A DNA stretch of 64,000 nucleotides from Heterocephalus glaber. Its lineage: Eukaryota > Chordata > Mammalia > Rodentia > Bathyergidae. The position numbers and the translations under genes are program-made. The DNA lies in contig NW_004624804.1 in the NCBI RefSeq assembly GCF_000247695.1, positions 10,663,491 through 10,727,490 on the forward strand, written 5' to 3'. Under the pieces are notes generated by a model. The model was given only the letters and a program-made list of their open reading frames with translations, had not been told where the DNA came from and made no database searches. This document shows positions 13,349 to 29,915 of the stretch, one piece after another. The stretch's first letter is position 1; the number at the start of each line of letters is the position of its first letter.

Positions 13349-14062
13349 CTGCAGAGGTGGGCACCCCATCAGCTCAGAGTCCAAACCCCTCGGCAGTGGA
13401 TGGGAATAGGATATGGAGAGCTAGAAAATAAAGAGGGAACTACAAGGGTACAAGGGGAAACAAGAAACAATGCTATAGGAAGGATGATCAACAAGAAAGG
13501 AGGCCATGGACTATGATTTGAAATGATGTCAGAGCCATGAAAGGAAAGGAAGGTCTTTTTTTTCTTTCCTACTCACTCCACCCCAACCCAGACATCAGTA
13601 AGAAGATTGGGATGGGAAGCCTTACGGTGCTGGCATGTCCCTGATTCTGCCAGCAGGAAATGTTAACTCCAGGCAGCAATGGGAGAGGCAGTTCTTCAAG
13701 GAAGACTACTGTTGACTCCTGCCAGAAGAGAAGATTAGAGTGACACTTCAAATTCTGGGTTCATTTGCAATGCTCTTAGCCCTTCTCCACCTCCCCACAG
13801 CAGTGATGAACTAAAGATTTAACTCAAGAGCAGATGAGAGACAACTCAGTTGCCTCGGTCCTTAAAGTCCATCTCCATTCCTACCAAGGATTAGTTAAAA
13901 AACATTCCTTGAGGGAACCCTCCTTCCTGAGCATTACATCAGACTATGACAGTCCTCTGTGCTTCCAGCTCAGGGAAAGAAGCTTAGTGCTAATCAGATT
14001 GCTGATGATGCAAGCATCTCCACAGCTGACTCTAGTTGATTCTCAAACTGAAACCACATGGG

Positions 14063-14302
14063 CCAGGGATGCAGCTCAGCAGCACCGCACCTGCCTGGTA
14101 AGCGCAAGGTCCTGAGTTCGATTCCCAGTATGGGGGGGTGCTGAACCCACAAGCCAGGTGTGGTGGCCCACGCTTATAATCCTGGCTCTTGGGAGACTAA
14201 AGCAGGAGGATCACTGTGAGTTGAGGCCAGCCTGGGCTATATAGTGAGTTCAAGGCCCCCTGAACTACATGGACAGACCCTGTCTCAAAAAACAAAAACA
14301 AC
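14063..14302 (+). repeat. ID-type SINE followed by B1-type SINE
   Basis: A forward ID copy (14,063-14,136) and a forward B1 copy (14,150-14,302) are adjacent in PPIP5K1 5' intronic sequence. Confidence 0.85.
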
Positions 14303-15039
14303 AGTGTAAACAGAAACCACAGTGTTCTATCCACCATCCCAATACTACAAAACCAGTGTTGGCCTAGGGCAAAGTCTTTCATACCAGGAGCTACAGTGAG
14401 AAAACAAAAAAATCCTGCCTAAAGCCACATCAGTAGGACCATCCTAAAACTATAACAAGTCAGACCAAGCTAGCAGTTTCACTTGCGCATACATACACCC
14501 AGAGATGTAGTTCTCAATCAGCTGTGATTTTCCTGTACAGAAAACATCTGACAGAGACACTTTTGTCTTAGTTGGGATGTTGCTACAGGCATCTAATAAG
14601 TGGAGGGCAAGGGAGTTGTTAAACATTACTGAAAGTATATGATGTTCCCACGACAAAGATGTCAGTATGTCCAAAATGTCAATAGTGCCAAAGTAGAGAC
14701 ATCTTGCTGTACAGAAATGCTTCTCTGTAAGAATACATGTGCAATGCAGTTCTTCACCTTCCTAACCTCATGGCTGCTCATGGAAAAACTGCAAACAATT
14801 CAGATGCCATAAACAGAAGAATGGATAAATACAATGCAGTATATGAAATAACAGACTAATAGTAACTTTAAAAATGAATCAGAGCTACATGTAATGGACA
14901 GCTTCCAAATGCAAACCAGAGATACACACAGACTACAACTCTACTTGTATAAACAATATTACACATTTTATGACTGCATATATAGTTAGAAGTATAAAAA
15001 CATAAAGTGGGAAGAAAGGCAACAAATTTATGATATAAA

Positions 15040-15205
15040 CTGGGCCTGGTGGCACATGCCTGTAATCCCAGCACTCTGGGAGGCTGGAGCAAGAGAATGG
15101 CAAGTTTGAGCCAAGCCTATGAAATTTTGCAAGTTAGCAAGACCCTGTCTCAAAATAAAGAGTTGGGAATGTAGCCCAGTACAAAGGCCCTGGTTTAATT
15201 ACCAG
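15040..15205 (+). repeat. B1-type SINE fused to an ID-like tail
   Basis: Forward B1 (15,040-15,165) runs into a degraded ID-like piece that ends in a CA microsatellite. Confidence 0.75.
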
Positions 15206-15207
15206 TA

Positions 15208-15208
<1 letters not shown>

Positions 15209-15239
<31 letters not shown>
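15209..15239. repeat. (CA)n microsatellite
   Basis: About 15 uninterrupted CA units. Confidence 0.95.
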
Positions 15240-15240
<1 letters not shown>

Positions 15241-16519
15241 ATAGCGGCTACCTTTGAGGAAAAAAGATGAATGGAAGAAAGATTCATGTGGTACTTCACA
15301 GCCTTACCTATCGTGTTTATTTCGATTTTTAAATAGAACTGAAGCAAACAGACAAAAGGCTAACATATGTTAATAGTGAAGTGTAGGAACATGAGCACCC
15401 GTTACTATTTTCCAAAAATAAAACTGAGCCATATATCAGCAACTTCCCATCCTCTCCAAAAGTTCTCGGAAACAATGATGGACGACTCTAATAAAAGCCA
15501 CAAACTCCTTAAGTAAATAAATTAATTTAGTCTTCTAGGCTTTTAAAATAAACTAATAATCACTTTCCCTAGTTTCATTTTAAACTCTCCCATTACAACT
15601 GGGGTTTGCCGCTCTGGTTAGAATGTTACAGGTGACCTTTACACAGGCCTCTTCTTTTCCACTCTTCAGCCTCTCCTATCTCGGTTGCTCAACCACCACA
15701 GCCAGTTGTCCTCCGTGGTCTCACACAGGCTATTTCTTTGAACTTCTTCTCGGGTGACTTGACTCAATTTCCATGACTTGTGGCATTCCCAAGGTTCCTG
15801 CACAGTTTCAGCAATCACAATTTTGTTGCACTCTGACAAAGGAGCTTTTTCTCATGTCTAATACTCCTAACCGTTTTCCCTTTATTCCTTTATTTCTTCC
15901 TGAAAGTAGTCATGCTATTGAAATTCTACCGCAACTCTGTAATGGGGGTGGGGGGGGAGTGGTAAATAATAGGATAGGGAAGAAGAGTCTGTTCACAAAT
16001 ACGGGCTAAAGAGAGATGAAAGGCCAAATCCACAGTTAACAAAGCAAAAATAGAAGTCTGACAGAAACAGCTATGAATAAGCCAAGACTTATTTATATGT
16101 ACCTCTGGGAGAAGCTAGATTTTAACGTGGCGTTCCCGAAACCACGTCTGTTCCCTATGCTCTTTCCCCATCCTCCTCCTCCCCTAGTTGCAAAAGCAAA
16201 CCTCAGCCTCTACCCTGGGCTGCAGGGCAGCTTGTACAGTGAGCAGGGAAAGACAGGCAGGTGGGCGATCTCCCCAAGAACACCCGCGTCAGACCGGCTC
16301 TCCAGAAGGGCCGAGGGAAAGGGGCCGCGCAACTCCTTCGTCCTCCGCAATTCAGGGCTGTTTGTGTAGTCCTACAATTTCTTAAATCTCCTTGCGGTCG
16401 ATGGCAGGTTCGTCACCGGTGAAGGAGTACTTCCAACACAGAAAATCTCCTCAGGCTGCCGACACTCTTCCCTTCAAGCGGCGGCTCCAGGTCTTCCTGA
16501 AGGGCACTTTCAGCCTCCG

Positions 16520-17330
16520 CACTCACGTCTTCTTCAGCCGCAGCTCAACAGCTCCGCCTCTCTCCCCCAGGGGCTCCAAGGCCCCTTCCCCGACCCCGGC
16601 CACCCCCTACCCCCCACCCCGGGACCGGTCCGCCAAGCAGCTAACCCAGCCGACCTCTGTCCGCGGCGCCCGGGACTCAAGCGGCCTTCAGCGCGCGCGG
16701 GCGCCCCACACTCCGTGACACCTTCCCGCCGAGCCCGGGCCCGCAGAGCGCGCGCGGGCGGCCCTCTCCGAGGCCCTTGGCGGGCGCTGCAGCCCCGCGC
16801 CGACCCCCGGGACCACGCCGCCTGCCCCGCGACTCGTGCGCGGGTGAAGCCCTCCATCCCGCCACCTGAGCTCGCCCCTCCCCGCCGCCCCGGCCCCGCG
16901 GCCCGCGCCGAGCCCACCCCGATACCGCCCCCAGCCCAGCCACTCCCCCGCGCCCCCGGCCCGCACTCACCCGCCTCCCTCCGCCGCGCAGCCGAACCTG
17001 CCGGCAGGGACGCCTGACAGCGACCCAATCGGAGCGCGACTTCTTTGCAGTGTCACCAATCAGCGAAGGGGGAGCACCGGCGGCAGGGTCAGGTTGCGTT
17101 GGCCGGCGCTTCGCGCGGACGAGGGTAGCCCCCAGTGGCGCTGGCGGGGAGTACAGCTGATGCCCCTCGGCCTTGAGTTTGTGAGTTCGTCTCCACAGTC
17201 CCAGTCCAGGCGCTTGGGCTCGGGTGGAGACCTTCTGTGGGACCGGGACGCGGGCTTGGGAGCGAAATCCGGGGGGAAGAGGCAGAGTTTGCGCCTTTGC
17301 ACTTCCTTGAGGGCAAAACCGGCTCTTTTG
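16520..17330 (-). promoter_or_regulatory. CpG-rich promoter and probable untranslated first exon(s) of PPIP5K1
   Basis: The region is strongly GC- and CpG-rich, unlike its surroundings. On the minus strand two consensus GTGAGT splice donors occur (reverse complements at 16,521-16,526 and 16,965-16,970), suggesting alternative untranslated first exons spliced to the ATG exon at 13,348. Two CCAAT motifs (17,025-17,029 and 17,056-17,060, read as ATTGG on the transcribed strand) are candidate NF-Y sites just upstream of the 16,970 donor exon. No TATA box is evident. The exact start site cannot be seen. Confidence 0.7.
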
Positions 17331-17499
17331 TAAGATAAAATGTGGTACATATAGGTAAAGAGCCAGTAATATAGGCTGAAAATGTAAGATGTAAAGAGGA
17401 GTGACAGGCAATAAAAAAAAGAAGAGAGGGAGAGAGAGAAGCAGATGAGAAAATTAAAGGAAGAGACAGAGAGACTTAATTATGAAGCATCCAAGAAAA

Positions 17500-17640
17500 T
17501 GGGTGACCATGGAAGACTGGACACGTTGGAACTTCGGAGCTGGGTTCGAATTCTAGCCTTATCTTTAACAGCTGTGCATCTTTGGGCTAGTTACTTACCT
17601 TCCCGGACCCTCCATTTTTTCTAATCGGTGGTAGTGGGAT
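17500..17640 (+). repeat. MIR-like ancient SINE fragment
   Basis: Reads like the MIR core ('gctgggttcgaattctagc', 'ctagttacttaccttcc'). Confidence 0.55.
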
Positions 17641-18221
17641 TAAACCCTTATTTGTATAGAGTTGATTATGTGAAAGCCGTCTGTTGATGTTTGCATTGTT
17701 CCTATTGTCAAACTTGCAGCTTCCCCTGGGTTTCCTGGGTCAGGACAGCCAAGTTCCTGGGGTCTTCTCTGCAGCCTTAGGAATCTTGGCACTCTCTCAA
17801 CCAGGTGTCTTCTGGTACTGACCCCCAAGGCCTCCTGATCAGAGAAAGATGATTCTAAAGACTGCCTCCACCTCTCAAGTCCTTCAAACACTGTTATAGC
17901 CTCTCCCAGGTATTTACCTATTACTGCATGTATTGATCTCCTGGTTCCCAGGCATCAGGGAATGAAGTCAGGAACCGGAGAGAAGGTTAGGGGAGTTTTA
18001 TTGGGAATAGGAAAAGTAACTCTGGATTTCCAGGAAAATCCCAGGTGGGTGGTTCATGGCCCCTCCATTCCAGAGCTAATTATAGATGAACAGAGCACAG
18101 GAATTGCTCAGTTGTTTTGTGGCGACCTATCACAGGTGACTCTGTGGATTTAAAATGACCCATTGGATCTCAGGCTTCTAACTCAGTTCTTCAACATACA
18201 GAGTTAAAAGGAATCTGGTTT

Positions 18222-18368
18222 GTTTGTTTTTTGAGACAAGGTCTCACTATGTAGTTCAGGCTGGCCTTGAACTCACTATGTGGTCCAGGCTGGCCTCAAA
18301 CACACAGTCATCCTCCTGCCTCAGCCTCCAAAGTACTGAGATTACAGGTGTACAGCACCACACTTGGT
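18222..18368 (-). repeat. B1-type SINE
   Basis: Reverse full-length copy with the internal 'tgaactcactatgtgg' duplication. Confidence 0.9.
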
Positions 18369-18532
18369 TTGGAATCTGGGATTTTAAAGGGAAAAAACTG
18401 CTTATTTTGCACTTTAATTTTCTCAGAGTTCAGGAGCTAAGGATGTGGTCTGCATCTCATGTGTCTGAGGAAGCTCATCCTTGGTCCAAAGTCCTAGTTT
18501 ACCATCTATTCTTTTTTAATTCTTATCAATGT

Positions 18533-18690
18533 AGTAGGGCATGGTGGCGAATGCCTGTACTTGGGAAGCACTTGGGAAGCTAAGGCAGGAGGATCACTGT
18601 GAGTCTGAGGCCAGCTTTGGCTACATAGTGAGTTCAAGGCCAGCCCGAATTACAAAATGAGCCCCTGTCTCAAAAAAAGCAAAACAAAAA
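18533..18690 (+). repeat. B1-type SINE
   Basis: Forward full-length copy ending in an A-rich tail at 18,672-18,690. Confidence 0.9.
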
Positions 18691-19365
18691 AATTCTTATC
18701 GATGTGGCTGGCCACCCAACTCTACCTTAAGCCCCTCCCCTATTAGCTGCCTCACTCATAAGCTAAGTAAACTATTTTCTACACTGGGTTCAATCTCCAG
18801 AACCACCAAAAGAAGAAAAAAGGTATACAAATATATGTGTCTTCTCAGCAGAGCTGTTATGCCGATTTGGGCAGCTACTCTCCAAACTTGAGTAATTTTC
18901 TACATCTTCTAGATGTCTTTTTTCTCTTTCTCTTCTTAATTCCCTCATCCCACTCCCTATGTTCTTGTCACCCTATCAGTCAAATAACAACCCTGCTGCT
19001 CTGGAAGATGACCTCCCCCTTTTTTCTGGGTAAATATACATAATTCCAAGGACTGGTAGTTATATTTACTTACTCATAGCTACTCCTTAACCTAGGTAAT
19101 GAGCACCTGCAGCACAGGTAATATTTTCTATCCCTCCCAGAGTAATCACACTCCAACTGCAGAGCTCAACCTGTTCCCTGATATTTGCTGTTTTACCAGG
19201 AGAAGGAGTTAAGAGAGGTGGTTAGCCTTTAAGGGTACCCACAGACAAGGGAGGCAGGAAAGAAAGGCATAAGGGAGGTGAGATGAGTCATCAGTGAGGT
19301 CAGAGGCCAATGTGAAGGGAACTTCTCTTCCTCAAATACTGACTCTTAAACTCCCAGGAGTCTCA

Positions 19366-19508
19366 CTGTCTGAGACAGGGTTTCACTATGTAGTTCAGGC
19401 CGGCCTTAAATTCTCTAGGTAACCCAGGCTGGCTTCGAACTTGTGGCAAACCTCCTGCCTCGGTCTCCCAAGCACTGGGATCACAGACTTGAGCTACCAT
19501 ACCTGGCT
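19366..19508 (-). repeat. B1-type SINE
   Basis: Reverse copy about 0.5 kb upstream of the proposed CKMT1 leader exon. Confidence 0.9.
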
Positions 19509-19899
19509 CAAGCATCTCACTGTCTTGTGGGCATACCATCAGGAGGAGAAGGGAGGGACTCAGAGTCTACTCACCTTAATTGACCCTCCACACTGAAACC
19601 AAACATCCCCCCTTTTTTTGTTGCCAGCATCAGATTTATTTTTGTATTTATTTTAAAGTCTTTGTCAAGTTAATTATAACAAACATCCATTCATTCTCCC
19701 TCCTGCCAGGCCATGCCACAGCCAAGTCCCAGTGTGGAAACAAAGCCCTCCCGGATCTGAATGTGCACCGGCTTTATGCGGGGGGAGGCAGAGATTCTCT
19801 GATGGCCTGATGCCCTAGGACACCAGTCTTCTTTGCACTCTGGATTACAGAGCTTTAGGGGGCTGGGAGAGGAACACAGGTGGGGCCTGGAGGCCTGTG

Positions 19900-20952
19900 C
19901 CTGCCTGTTCCTTTCCACGCCCAGTCCTGTCACCACACCCTTCTCCTCTCCTCCCTTTCTGTTCCCCGGCAGCCCAGGAACTGTGTACGGAGCCGGAGCG
20001 CCGGAGCTGAGGAGAAGGACAAGGAGGAGCAAGCTAACGAGTCCAGCTCAACCCCAGCTTCACACCCCGTGCACCCAGCAGGTAGGCAGGCAAGCTTCAC
20101 AGACTGGCGGAGGGAAGCCTGTGAGTGCGGAGAGGTCTGAGTTGGCAAAGAGAAAGCAAAGGGTCAAAGGTGGGGAAGGGGACCGGGAGAAGTGTGGGGG
20201 AAGTGGGTAGGGGCCTGGAGGAGGCGGTAGGAAGTAGCAGGGCCCAGAGCTGAGGGGAGTAGGGAGGGAGACGCGGCAGGGACGGGATCTGACTGGGTAT
20301 TTCCTGATTGCTCTCAGGGAATTTCTTCTCAGCCTTGTTGGGAAAGCACAAGTGAGGCCTGTGGCTGGGAGGGGCCTTGGTGCTCTTCCTGGTCCTCAGG
20401 AAAAGGTGACCTTGAGCCCGAGGGTGGCTTTCCCAGCGGGGCTCGAACCCTGTGCCTTCTCTGCGTCTTTATTCCGCAGTTTCCTCGCCGCCGCCTCCCC
20501 CGGGAAGATGGGGAAGTCGACAGCAGAGGGATTGGGCAGTCGCCCTCTCACGCTCACAAAATAGAAGGCTCTCGGGGATTTCGGGTTGGGACGAGGGGCT
20601 GGGGGGGGTGTTCTGGCGCGCCAGCCCCGTGGTGCTGTCCTTCGCTCGGTGCTGAAATCCGGGCTCTGTGTCCCAGGGGGTCTCGCACCCTGTGGCGGGG
20701 AGGGAGCCGCGTCCCCTAGGCACCTGCCCGCTGCTGCCGCCCACGCCAGGCCCGGCCCGCATCCCACACGCGGTGGAGGGCGGGGCCTGGAGCCCCACCC
20801 CCGGGCGCTGCGTCTCGGCCGTCTCGGCCTGCTCCCGCCAGCCCCAGCCGCTGCGCCTCTCCTGCACCCCGGCCCCAGCTCCGCCCCGGTCCCCGTCGGC
20901 CCTACTGCATCCTCCCTCCTGACCGTCTCACCAGGTCCTGCTCCCGGGAGCC
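19900..20952 (+). promoter_or_regulatory. CKMT1 promoter region and probable untranslated leader exon
   Basis: GC content rises sharply from about 19,950. A plausible untranslated exon ends at 20,081 (cccagcag then gtaggc). The coding exon has an acceptor at 20,933-20,934 (tctcaccag), leaving an 18-nt leader before the ATG at 20,953. Long GC-rich ORFs across 20,400-21,140 are compositional. The start site is inferred. Confidence 0.5.
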
Positions 20953-25589
<4,637 letters not shown>

Positions 25590-25697
25590 CTCAGCATCTC
25601 CAGCAGATGACTCAAGATCCCCAGGACTTCTGCCCATTTAGGGGTGGATAATTCTACTTGCCCTGAACCTGTCCCCCCCACCCCCCGCCTCCATCCT

Positions 25698-25703
25698 AGT
25701 AAA
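25698..25703 (+). terminator. CKMT1 polyadenylation signal (AGTAAA variant)
   Basis: AGTAAA lies 109 nt after the stop codon, followed by a T/G-rich stretch. It is the common variant of AATAAA and no AATAAA lies nearer. The CKMT1 3' UTR is thus very short and ends about 275 bp from the converging STRC relic. Confidence 0.7.
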
Positions 25704-25975
25704 GACTCCTTGCTATTCTCCAGCTGTCTGTGTTGTTCTATTGGTGGGATGAGGAGGAGCAGCCTCCAGGAAATGAAAAGAAACAGTGGGGGTTTTTTTA
25801 ATGATGGCAGGAGACTAGATACAGCATGCCAGGAAAGCTGGTTCTCAGGTGGGTGGAAAGCATTAGCATTTACCCATATTCTTCACCAGCTTCCTGAGAA
25901 TAATTAAAATGCACTTTATTCATTATGATGTAATGTTTCTCTCCACAGCAGTCTCCCCCAACTATAAAGACAGGC

Positions 25976-27124
25976 TCACAGCAGGTGTCAGGAAAGCTGA
26001 TGGTCAGTGCTAGGGCTCAGGACAGTTGTGGCTGGTTTTGGAGACCCCAGGCTGAGTTTCAACCTATAGTGAGGCAAGGACAGAAGGAACATCACAGTTT
26101 TGCTCCCCAGGATCCACTGATACTTAGAAACTAGCTTAGTACCTGTAGGCCCCTTCACTTGAGGGATCTCCCTTCGTGGTGGGGATGGGGGGGGGTGTCC
26201 TAAGGCCCAGACAGATGAAATTAGGGCTTAGATTCTGGGTCAAGAGACAGGGTTAAGGTGTGCAGTTGGGAACTCACTCTGATGTTCTCGGCTCTCCCTT
26301 CATGCTGAGCCCATGCAATAGCTCATCACTGCTCAGGACTCAAGCCATTTACTCAGATGACAGGCACAGGCTGAACACTGGTGAGACTATATAGCTAGGT
26401 GGGACTGAAAACCACCTGGAGGTAGGGACAGGAATCCGTGCATCCAGTAGCCCCCCGACTCTCCTGTCATCACCCCAGACCCCAGTCCATCGAAGTTTAC
26501 AGCAATTTAGGGGCAAGGATGACAAAAATGGTTAAGAGAGGTCAAGAGCCAAGTCTAGAATCCTAGCTGTTGAAGAAAGGAAGGTGCATCTAAATGTCAT
26601 AGACTGTCCTCCTCTTCATACCTACAGACTGTCTCCCCTACGCCCCCAAAGGACCCTACCACAGGTCTTCCCTAATAGGTCTCGAGCCCCTGACTTAAAT
26701 ACAGTGGGCCCTCAAGTTAGACCGGCCTGACATACGAACAACTTGGGTTAATTAGGTTAATGAAAAATTCATCTGCCTCTTGTTATTTACAGTGTATACC
26801 CAGGTAAACATACAGATTTCAGCTGTATTGACTTAGAACCAACTTGAGTTACAACTAGCCCTCAGGAACTGATTGAGTTGGTAAGTCAAGGGTCCACTGT
26901 ATTTCCTCAGACTTCCACCTTCAGAAATCCAGGACAGTCCTCTGCCCAGTCCACCCAGAGTATGGAAGCCAAACCCTGGCAACTAGCACCAGCAGTGGCC
27001 CAGCCTCCCCACCTGCTGTTGTGCCGATTTCGGTGAAGATCTCAGGCCCACAGTTAATGACTGGGCCAAAGCCACCAGGCAGCACAAGGAAGTCGGCCAA
27101 AGCCTCTAACTGTCCCCCAGAGCA
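25976..27124 (-). pseudogene. STRC: STRC (stereocilin) 3'-end relic: four decayed terminal exons
   Basis: Stereocilin forms horizontal top connectors of outer-hair-cell stereocilia; the intact protein is about 1,800 aa. Only its last four exons are recognisable. (1) 27,124-27,013: in frame, [20 protein letters not shown], proper AG and GT borders. (2) 26,562-26,501: GILDLAL then a shortened middle, then VILAPKLL, corresponding to the GIPDLAL...VIPPPKFA exon. (3) about 26,390-26,278: SPEQ, two consecutive TGA codons where the gene has RR, then AIAWAQHEG. (4) 26,063-25,976: AWGLQ..., then TGA replacing a Trp codon, then LTISF and a 1-nt deletion before the old terminator. Position, order, orientation and convergence on CKMT1 match the STRC locus. 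The roughly 25 upstream exons were not found anywhere before CATSPER2. A MITE sits between exons 1 and 2 of the relic. It could be a duplicate copy rather than the sole locus. Confidence 0.88.
26702..26899. mobile_element. Tigger-like MITE (TcMar DNA transposon relic)
   Basis: About 198 bp with terminal inverted repeats (cagtgggccctcaagtta at the left, complement of taagtcaagggtccactg at the right) bounded by TA on both sides, the target expected for Tc1/mariner-type elements. Non-coding; lies within an intron of the STRC relic. Confidence 0.7.
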
Positions 27125-28682
27125 CTGAAAACAGGTTTCCCAGGAAGAGAGTTGCTTGGCTATGAAAGAGTAGGAAGGAAGGGAGAATTCCCTTTGGTGA
27201 CGGGCTGAGGTCATGAGACTAGAGAAGAGATAACCAAAGTGCTTCCTCCCTCCATGGGACAACTTCAAGATCCTGACTTCCCAGAGAGCCCTCAGCACCA
27301 CCGCACTGTCCCTCTACAGGGGACCTCAACTCCTAACTGCTGCCATGCTGTAGCTCCTCTGGTCACAGCCCACAGAGCACACAGCCCAGGACTGTCAGGT
27401 GAATGAAGCCCAGGTGGTTCACATACCAACCACTCTGCCCTCAAAAAGTGAAGACCACAACCTGGAGCTAGGGAGGGGTGAGAGGCAGGGGCAGAGGATA
27501 AGGGGAGAAGTCATGGGGAATTAATGGGTGGGGCAGTGACCAGGGAGTGGTAGGTAGTAGTGGATTCTATTCTTAAGATCAGAAGATACAATAGCCCTAG
27601 AGAAAGTCAAAGACACCCCCATTCCCTGAGAGAAAAAGAGGATAGAAAAAGAAGAGGGCTCAGAGGAAAATGGCAGGAGAATATTACTGTTTGTGGTTCA
27701 GGGACTCAGCGAATAAAGCAGTAGTGACCCAAGGTCACTAGCATGAGTTACCAAGAAGATAGAAAGCGTGGGCAGGGAAGGTCTTCAGAAAGAGTCCTTG
27801 GGCCTTGGATAAGCTGGAAGATTGGGTCTAGGACAGATGTTTGGGGAGTAGCCGAGAGGGAGGAGAACAATGGTACCTAGACAGAGCTCCAGCCCACTTC
27901 TGCCCCAAGGTACCCAGCACCCACCCCCATCCCTCCTGGGTCTGAGATCCCCGTAACCATGTCACTGCTCTCCTACAGGCATTTACTCTCTTTTTATGTT
28001 CTTTACTTCACTCTGGGGATCAAGGAAATAGCCTCAGTATGTAGAGTGAATACTGGGCATCCAGCTTGCTCTATTTCATCCTACATCCATAACTGTGGTT
28101 TCCTAAATGACAGGAGAAGATAATGGGCTGGGAAGCTAAGAGAACTTTAAGGAAAAAGACACAGTAAAAGTGGGGACTCAGGGGTCCTGGAGACATGAAG
28201 TATATGGAATGGGCTGCCACTGATGATGGTGGTTAAGATGCTCGGTATAGGATAAGTTAGAATCTAAAGTTCCCAAAGGTCCATACCCAAGAACAGGCTC
28301 CTGAAACAGCAGCCATCCCGCCTCTGTGGCAAAGGTCTCTCCTAGGAAGGAGCCCTACAGCTCTTTGTACCAGCTCCACAACCAACATAATGCATGGACA
28401 GTCTGTCCATTAAAGGCTCCTATTCCAGCAGCTGGACAACAGGGGCACTCAGTTAAAACTGAGCCAAGTGGAGAAGGGACCCCGGGACCCCACATGCCCC
28501 AGACAGGCTGTAACATAAGACCAAGTCCTATGACCCTGGACTGGAACTGATATTAAATAAACAGTCCTGAGCTAATTATCACTATTTTCTTGAAGGGCGA
28601 GAACAAAAAGAGTGACATATTTCAAGTCTTCCTGAAAAGAAATAATCCTACCTGATCTAATGGGCTCAAAAACCCCAATACT
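27125..28682. other. Unassigned non-repetitive stretch upstream of STRC relic
   Basis: STRC upstream exons would be expected here on the minus strand. No clear SINE or LTR is seen in most of it and no stereocilin-like peptide could be recognised. It may contain exons decayed beyond eye recognition. Confidence 0.4.
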
Positions 28683-29322
28683 CATATTATAGACAGTTAA
28701 GTTAGAAATTAGTAGGCAGTCAGAGTGGTTCAGGCCCCTGAGGAAGTCAGCGCAGAAGATAAGACACATCAAAATTGTGATTGGAGGCAAATTTTAAAGA
28801 GAGCCAGGCCTCAAGGTGGAGGCCTGATGGCCAGGCCTGCAGGCCTCCCTGGAGATAAAGAGCAGCTTGAGCTTACACTGTAACCAGCGCTGCCTGGTCC
28901 AGGGGCCAGAGAGTACACTGGACTTACAGATGGGTGACCAGGACATCCTGGTCTCTAACCCTATTCCTTTCTAGGAGTCCCTTTGTTCTTTCTACAGTAG
29001 AAGTTATAGATAAGCTAAGATTAATGCTGCAGGCCATACACCCTTGCTGCATGCCTTGCTTCCCTATTAGATCAATATTAACTAAGCAACTGTACTTGTA
29101 ATCCTATAGGTAGTTTGACCCTTAGCTACCCAAGTTGTGATCTTGCTATATAAAATACCCTTGAACAAAGAGCCTCGACAGCCACTCACTTTCGGGATCC
29201 CTTCTGTCGCTCAGGAGATTTCTCTTAATAAACCTTTCCTGCTCTTAACCTCTTTTGTCCTCAAGTCCATTCTTCAGTATCCAGAGACATGAATGCAGCA
29301 CAGCTGATATCTAACAGGGTGG
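28683..29322 (+). repeat. Solo retroviral-type LTR, copy 1
   Basis: LTR-like unit with a TATA box (tatataaaat near 29,148) and an AATAAA signal near 29,230, sharing its whole layout with copies at 32,600-33,240, 34,520-34,830 and 60,965-61,570. No internal coding region adjoins it, so it is a solo LTR. Exact ends are uncertain. Confidence 0.65.
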
Positions 29323-29832
29323 GAGTAACTCCTCACAACACTAAGTGTTATTAAAATTTTCTTATCCCTCTTTCACAAATGAGGAACTTGGGTTTTCTGA
29401 TGCACAGTCCAGTATCTTTCACCTCATCCAGGCCATTGGGATTCTAAATTACCTCAGAAATTTTGTGTTGGCTGGAGGTGAGGAACAAGATGGTGGCGTC
29501 AGAGTGACAGGGCAACGGGCCATCCTAGCTCTCTCAGCGCCCATATCCAGCCGGCAAACAAACAACCTGACTGGGCAGCGGTGGTCGTCAGTCGGGCTGC
29601 CTTGGCAGACTCTGCTGTAAAGTGAGAAGACCTCATTCCAGGTCCTGAGCCTCCTTCGGCTGTGCTCAGGGGACACCACAGAGGACCCAGCTGGGCCCGA
29701 ACTGCAGCTGCCTCTCAGGCCACCTACGACGGCTCCTCTGGGGGCATTTACCAGGTGTTCAACATCACCCACGGGGAGCAAGTGGCCGTGAAGCTTGCCT
29801 CTCGAGCACCAGACACCCCTGTTGTGAACTCT

Positions 29833-29915
29833 TTTTTTTTGGTACCGGTGATCGAACTCGGGTCCTTGTGCTTGTGCAGCAGGCGGCGGCGAAACCACTG
29901 AGCTAAATCCTCAGC
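29833..29915 (-). repeat. ID-type SINE inside CSNK1A1 pseudogene
   Basis: Reverse full-length copy flanked by the duplication cctgttgtgaactct on both sides, splitting the kinase-homologous text. Confidence 0.93.

Larger units (their letters stand above)
14770..15420 (+). repeat. Old L1 3' UTR fragment
   Basis: Text such as 'gaagaatggataaatacaat' and 'gcggctacctttgagg' is typical of L1M-class 3' UTRs. It is interrupted by a B1/ID pair and a CA repeat. Confidence 0.6.
17331..19900. other. Intergenic spacer between PPIP5K1 and CKMT1 promoters
   Basis: The two genes are divergent, with about 2.6 kb between the CpG-rich region of one and the probable first exon of the other. It holds a MIR-like stretch (about 17,500-17,640), three B1 SINEs and no recognisable coding sequence. 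Confidence 0.6.

Noticed and set aside
16534..17411. Long minus-strand ORFs (up to 244 codons) rich in Arg, Gly and Ala
   Set aside because: They follow CpG-island composition, have no recognisable protein and overlap promoter and untranslated exon signals.
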